From Brachybacterium sp. P6-10-X1 (GTDB taxonomy: Bacteria > Actinomycetota > Actinomycetes > Actinomycetales > Dermabacteraceae): a DNA stretch of 64,000 nucleotides. The position numbers and the translations under genes are program-made. The stretch's first letter is position 1; every line of letters starts with the position of its first letter. Positions 60,739 to 64,000 of this stretch are shown in pieces. The notes below the pieces were generated by a model, which had not been told where the DNA came from, did not search any database, and worked only from the letters and a program-made list of their open reading frames with translations. Location: the NCBI RefSeq assembly GCF_001969445.1, contig NZ_CP017297.1, forward strand, positions 2,542,001 through 2,606,000, written 5' to 3'.

Positions 60739-61833
60739 ATGCCCCCGCACCCCTCGACCGGCCGTCAGCGCCCTCCTGCGCTGCGCGATGTCGCCGAGCT
60801 GGCGGGAGTCTCGATCAAGACCGTCTCCAACGTGGTCAACGAGTACCCCCATGTGCGCGACTCGACGCGCGAGAAGGTGCGGGAGGCGATCCTGCAGGTC
60901 GGATACCGTCCCCAGGCCGCGGCGCAGCAGCTGCGCACCGGGGCGAGCAAGATGGTCACCCTGGCGGTGCCGGCACTGACCTTCTCGTACTTCTCCGATC
61001 TCGCCCAGGAGTTCATCGACGAGGCGCAGCGGCGCGGGCAGACCGTCGTGCTGCACTCGACCTCCGCTGGCCGCGAGGCTGAACGCACCGTCCTGGAAGG
61101 GTTCAACCGCCTGGTCGGCGACGGGGTGATCTTCAATCCGCTGCTCATCGAGGAGGACGTGTTCGCGCGGATGGAGCGCACCACCCAGCCCACGGTCTTC
61201 ATCGGAGAACATCTGCCCGAACAGCTCCCCCAGGGCAGCGACTACGTGCGGATCGACAATGTGGCCGCCGCCTTCGATGCGACCGCCCATCTGCTGCGGA
61301 CCGGTCGGCATCGGATCGCGTTCCTCGGCGCGATCGCCACCCGGCACGGCCTGCAGCCGCACAGCTCCGGCTCCCTGCGCCGGGACGGCTACGTCGCCGC
61401 GCTGAGCGAGCACGGGCCGGGCGCCGACGCCGCGATCGTGCAGGCGGTCGAGAACTGGCACCGCCATGACGGCTTCTCGGGCGCGCAGGAGCTGATGGCG
61501 CGGCATCCGGAGGTGGACGGGATCGTCTGCGGCAACGACGATCTCGCCATCGGTGTGCTCGCGCAGCTGCGGCGACGGGGTCATCGGGTGCCCGAGGACG
61601 TCGCGGTGATCGGGTACGACGACACCCCCGACGCCCCCTTCGCCTCCCCGCCGCTGTCCACCATCTCACCGGACAAGCACACGCTCGCCGCGACCGCCCT
61701 GGACCTGCTCACCGAGCGGATCCAGGGGCACGACGGGCCCCCACGCGTGCTGGACACCCCGTACACGCTGGTGGTCCGCGAATCCACGACGCCCACCTCC
61801 CTCACCACCGCCGATCTCGAGGAGCTGCCCTGA
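60739..61833 (+). CDS. LacI-family regulator of arabinoside use
   Basis: A 364-residue repressor. The helix-turn-helix is [20 protein letters not shown] with the hinge around [11 protein letters not shown]. The effector domain ([57 protein letters not shown]) would bind a sugar, probably arabinose or an arabino-oligosaccharide, given the divergent GH51 genes. No clear ribosome site precedes the ATG. Its stop overlaps the thyA start by one base (TGATG). Confidence 0.92.
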   Translation: MPPHPSTGRQRPPALRDVAELAGVSIKTVSNVVNEYPHVRDSTREKVREAILQVGYRPQAAAQQLRTGASKMVTLAVPALTFSYFSDLAQEFIDEAQRRGQTVVLHSTSAGREAERTVLEGFNRLVGDGVIFNPLLIEEDVFARMERTTQPTVFIGEHLPEQLPQGSDYVRIDNVAAAFDATAHLLRTGRHRIAFLGAIATRHGLQPHSSGSLRRDGYVAALSEHGPGADAAIVQAVENWHRHDGFSGAQELMARHPEVDGIVCGNDDLAIGVLAQLRRRGHRVPEDVAVIGYDDTPDAPFASPPLSTISPDKHTLAATALDLLTERIQGHDGPPRVLDTPYTLVVRESTTPTSLTTADLEELP

Positions 61834-62636
61834 TGACCGTCCCGACCCCCTACGAGGACCTCCTGTGCGAGGTGATGGAGACCGGCCACCCCAAGGGCGA
61901 CCGCACCGGGACCGGCACCCGCAGCCTGTTCGGCAAGCAGATCCGCTACGACCTCTCCGCCGGATTCCCCCTGATCACCACCAAGCGGGTGCACACCCGC
62001 TCGATCATCCTCGAGCTGCTGTGGTTCCTGCGCGGGGACACCAACGTGCGCTGGTTGCAGGAGCGCGGCGTGAGCATCTGGGACGAGTGGGCCGACGAGG
62101 CAGGCGACCTCGGCCCGGTCTACGGCGCGCAGTGGCGCTCCTGGCCCACCCCCGGTGGCGGCGTGATCGACCAGATCACCGACGTCGTCGAGCAGATCCG
62201 CACCGACCCCGACTCGCGCCGGCTGATCGTGACGGCCTGGAACCCGACGGACATCCCGCAGATGGCACTCGCACCCTGCCATGCGCTGTTCCAGTTCGAG
62301 GTGCACGACGGGAAGCTGTCCTGCCAGCTGTACCAGCGCAGCGCAGATCTGTTCCTCGGGGTGCCGTTCAACATCGCCAGCTACGCGCTGCTGACGCACA
62401 TGGTCGCCCAGCAGACCGATCTCGCCGTCGGCGACTTCGTGTGGACCGGCGGCGACTGCCACATCTACGACAACCACCACGAGCAGGTGGAGCGGCAGCT
62501 CTCCCGGGAGCCGTTCGCGTACCCGAGCCTGCGGATCGCGCGCCGACCGGACTCGATCCTGGACTACGAGCTCGAGGACTTCGAGATCGTGGACTACCGG
62601 CACCACAAGGGCATCAAGGCGCCGGTGGCGGTGTGA
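61833..62636 (+). CDS. thyA: thymidylate synthase
   Basis: Makes dTMP from dUMP using methylene-tetrahydrofolate. At 267 residues it is the usual length. The catalytic Cys149 lies in [14 protein letters not shown]; the N-terminal folate/phosphate segment is [31 protein letters not shown] binds phosphate and [12 protein letters not shown] is the conserved late motif. It overlaps folA by four bases and starts inside the LacI stop codon, so all three genes are coupled. Confidence 0.98.
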   Translation: MTVPTPYEDLLCEVMETGHPKGDRTGTGTRSLFGKQIRYDLSAGFPLITTKRVHTRSIILELLWFLRGDTNVRWLQERGVSIWDEWADEAGDLGPVYGAQWRSWPTPGGGVIDQITDVVEQIRTDPDSRRLIVTAWNPTDIPQMALAPCHALFQFEVHDGKLSCQLYQRSADLFLGVPFNIASYALLTHMVAQQTDLAVGDFVWTGGDCHIYDNHHEQVERQLSREPFAYPSLRIARRPDSILDYELEDFEIVDYRHHKGIKAPVAV

Positions 62637-63400
62637 GGGCGGCCGACTCCCCGGCCGGCCAGGCACCGACCGCTCCACGGATCGGCATGATCTGGGCGCA
62701 GGCCCGGAACGGCGTGATCGGGGACGCCGGCACGATGCCCTGGCACCTGCCCGAGGACCTCAAGCACTTCTCGCGCACCACGAAGGGCTCCCCCGTCGTG
62801 ATGGGGCGCCGCACCTGGGAGTCGTTCCCGCCGACGTTCCGGCCCCTTCCCGGACGCACGAACATCGTCATCACCAGCGATGACTCCTTCGCCGACGAGG
62901 GCGCGCTGCGCACCGGAACGCTCGACGAAGCCCTCGACCAGGCCGCCGCGACTCTCGTCACCGGCGCGGACGACTCGAGCGTCCCGAGCGCACCGAGCAC
63001 GCCGGGCACCTCGAGCGCTCCGAGCGCTCCGAGCGCACCGGGCACCCCGGGCGCCCCGGGCAGCCCGATGATCTGGGTGATCGGCGGCGGACGCGTGTAT
63101 CGGGAGGCGATGGATCGTGCCGACCTGCTCGTGGTCACCGAGATCGACCTGGAGATCGACGGGGACACCACGGCGCCGACGATCCCGGCGGATCTCCGCC
63201 TGACGGCCACGGACCCGGAGCCTGCGGTGGCAGTTCCGGACCCGGGGACCACACACCCCGCGTCGGCGATCGCAGGCCCTGAGCCATCGGCCGGGCCGCC
63301 TGAGCCATCGGCCGCAGGCCCTGAGCCATCGATCGCCGATTCCGCCTGGCACACCTCCCGCACCGGCATCCGCTACCGGATCCTCACCTACCGCCGCTGA
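62633..63400 (+). CDS. folA: dihydrofolate reductase with two Pro/Ala/Ser-rich insertions
   Basis: Regenerates tetrahydrofolate with NADPH for thymidylate synthase. Family parts are present: [20 protein letters not shown] then [35 protein letters not shown] and [13 protein letters not shown], ending [17 protein letters not shown]. The protein is 255 residues where ~160-175 is usual. The excess is an extra strand-free segment at about 113-145 ([12 protein letters not shown]-like) and one at about 195-237 ([19 protein letters not shown]). Both fall between core elements, so the enzyme could still fold. GTG 62633 is the only start that overlaps thyA sensibly. Confidence 0.93.
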   Translation: MRAADSPAGQAPTAPRIGMIWAQARNGVIGDAGTMPWHLPEDLKHFSRTTKGSPVVMGRRTWESFPPTFRPLPGRTNIVITSDDSFADEGALRTGTLDEALDQAAATLVTGADDSSVPSAPSTPGTSSAPSAPSAPGTPGAPGSPMIWVIGGGRVYREAMDRADLLVVTEIDLEIDGDTTAPTIPADLRLTATDPEPAVAVPDPGTTHPASAIAGPEPSAGPPEPSAAGPEPSIADSAWHTSRTGIRYRILTYRR

Positions 63401-63439
63401 GCGCGCACTCGCAGCCACGCCCGCCCGAGGCATCGCCGC

Positions 63440-63537
63440 AGGCCCGCACGAACAGGTCCGCACGAACAGGCCCGCACACGCAGGCCCGCGCGAACAGGCC
63501 CGCACGAACAGGTCCGCACACGCAGGTCCGTACGGTC
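63440..63537. repeat. seven 14-base tandem repeats after folA
   Basis: Units of the form AGGYCCGCACGAAC or AGGYCCGCACACGC follow without spacing from 63440 to about 63537, with small differences between copies; the last is degraded. They lie just after the folA stop. Confidence 0.85.
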
Positions 63538-63577
63538 TGACGCGTCGCTTGGAGCTTCTCCATCCGACGCGTCAGAC
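63535..63577. terminator. hairpin between folA and the GH43 gene
   Basis: GTCTGACGCGTCG (63535-63547) pairs perfectly with CGACGCGTCAGAC (63565-63577), loop 17 bases. The right arm includes the GH43 stop codon. It probably ends transcription from both sides. Confidence 0.75.
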
Positions 63578-64000
63578 ACCCTGGTCGTGGACCAGCGGCC
63601 CGCCCATGTGCACGCTCGGCGCGGAAGCATCGACCACGAGCTCGCGCAGGTGCATGTACCGACCCGTGCGCGCCTCGTCCCAGGCGTGGAAGGCGATCAC
63701 GTCCTGCCCCTCCGGGCCCACCGTGCAGGAGTTGTGCCCCGGGCCGATGAACTCCGCGTCGCTGCGCAGCAGCACATCCTCCTCCGCGCCCGGGACCGTC
63801 CACGGTCCCAGCGGTGAGGTGGCGTATGCCCAGGCGGTGCGATATCCAGGACCTTGCCATGACCCTCCGGAGAAGGTCAGCACCAGCAATCCGTCCCGCA
63901 CCACCGCGTGAGCTCCCTCGAGCGTGTGCCAGGTGAACCTCCGCCCATACATCTCCCGGTCGCTCTCGAAGATCTGCCAATCGGCATAAGGGGCGAGGAC
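63572..64000 (-). CDS. GH43 family glycosidase (C-terminal part)
   Basis: The last 142 residues of a five-bladed beta-propeller glycosidase. DWQIFESDREMYGRRFTWHT, then LEGAHAVVRDGLLVLTFSGG, GPGYRTAWAYATSPLGPW and FIGPGHNSCTVGPEGQDVIA, AFHAWDE match GH43 enzymes such as arabinanases, arabinofuranosidases and xylosidases. The catalytic His-containing GPGHNS turn and the Glu in WHTLEG are included. The rest lies beyond the right edge. With the two GH51 genes it forms an arabinan/arabinoxylan-use block. Confidence 0.9.
   Translation of the reverse strand, partial: VLAPYADWQIFESDREMYGRRFTWHTLEGAHAVVRDGLLVLTFSGGSWQGPGYRTAWAYATSPLGPWTVPGAEEDVLLRSDAEFIGPGHNSCTVGPEGQDVIAFHAWDEARTGRYMHLRELVVDASAPSVHMGGPLVHDQGV

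Noticed and set aside
63440-63537. CRISPR-like or short-repeat array after folA
   Set aside because: 14-base units have no spacers; this is a plain tandem repeat.

Overview
The window is high-GC DNA with almost exclusively G/C-ending codons. It shows frequent 1-4 base start/stop overlaps (ATGA, TGATG), GTG/TTG starts, many TetR/LacI/LuxR regulators and thymidylate synthase of the ThyA type. This fits a free-living or surface-associated actinobacterium. The mix of GH95, GH51 and GH43 glycosidases, a DUF993 operon and small ABC exporters suggests a Micrococcales relative such as Brachybacterium, but that placement is an inference. No rRNA, tRNA, CRISPR or insertion sequence was seen. About 60 genes or gene remnants are called; the first and last genes run off the window.

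Left part (1-19.7 kb): an MFS drug exporter diverges from a large LuxR/LAL regulator. Next come an AraC regulator, an Asp-nucleophile alpha/beta hydrolase diverging from a CGNR zinc-finger regulator, and a LacI regulator facing a three-gene sugar operon (Gfo/Idh/MocA oxidoreductase, DUF993 aldolase-like protein, sugar isomerase). That operon starts behind a LacI-type operator and diverges from a GH95 alpha-L-fucosidase. Then follow a GNAT acetyltransferase, a secreted intradiol dioxygenase-like lipoprotein divergent from a two-component system, a HIT-like protein and a truncated GPH sugar transporter.

Exporter island (19.9-33.2 kb): three TetR-ATPase-permease operons, two of them clearly paralogous, with a UGT/MGT-type glycosyltransferase placed in front of the third. 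A DrrAB exporter behind a DUF4097 protein and a ribbon-helix-helix regulator runs in from the other side. Each regulator has visible inverted-repeat operators next to it. The layout suggests resistance to, or release of, a glycosylated small molecule.

Middle (33.3-50 kb): a KtrB/KtrA potassium uptake pair, an unknown lipoprotein, a P-loop kinase-like protein, an ABC ATPase fragment, a phytanoyl-CoA dioxygenase-like enzyme with a divergent AraC regulator, a PepSY membrane protein, a secreted Gly/Asp/Ser-rich repeat protein behind a gene-free ~1 kb leader, a DinB protein, RNase J followed by three 56-bp tandem repeats, and a second hydrolase/isomerase pair.

Right part (49.5-64 kb): a TetR-controlled Baeyer-Villiger monooxygenase/SMP-30 lactonase operon, a MarR/MFS divergent pair, an ArsR-SRPBCC-TIGR03086 operon, and an arabinan/arabinoxylan block (two GH51, one GH43, a LacI regulator with a near-perfect operator). 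thyA and folA are translationally coupled to that LacI gene. The FolA protein carries two unusual Pro/Ala/Ser-rich insertions, and the 3' end of one GH51 gene is repeated three times in tandem.
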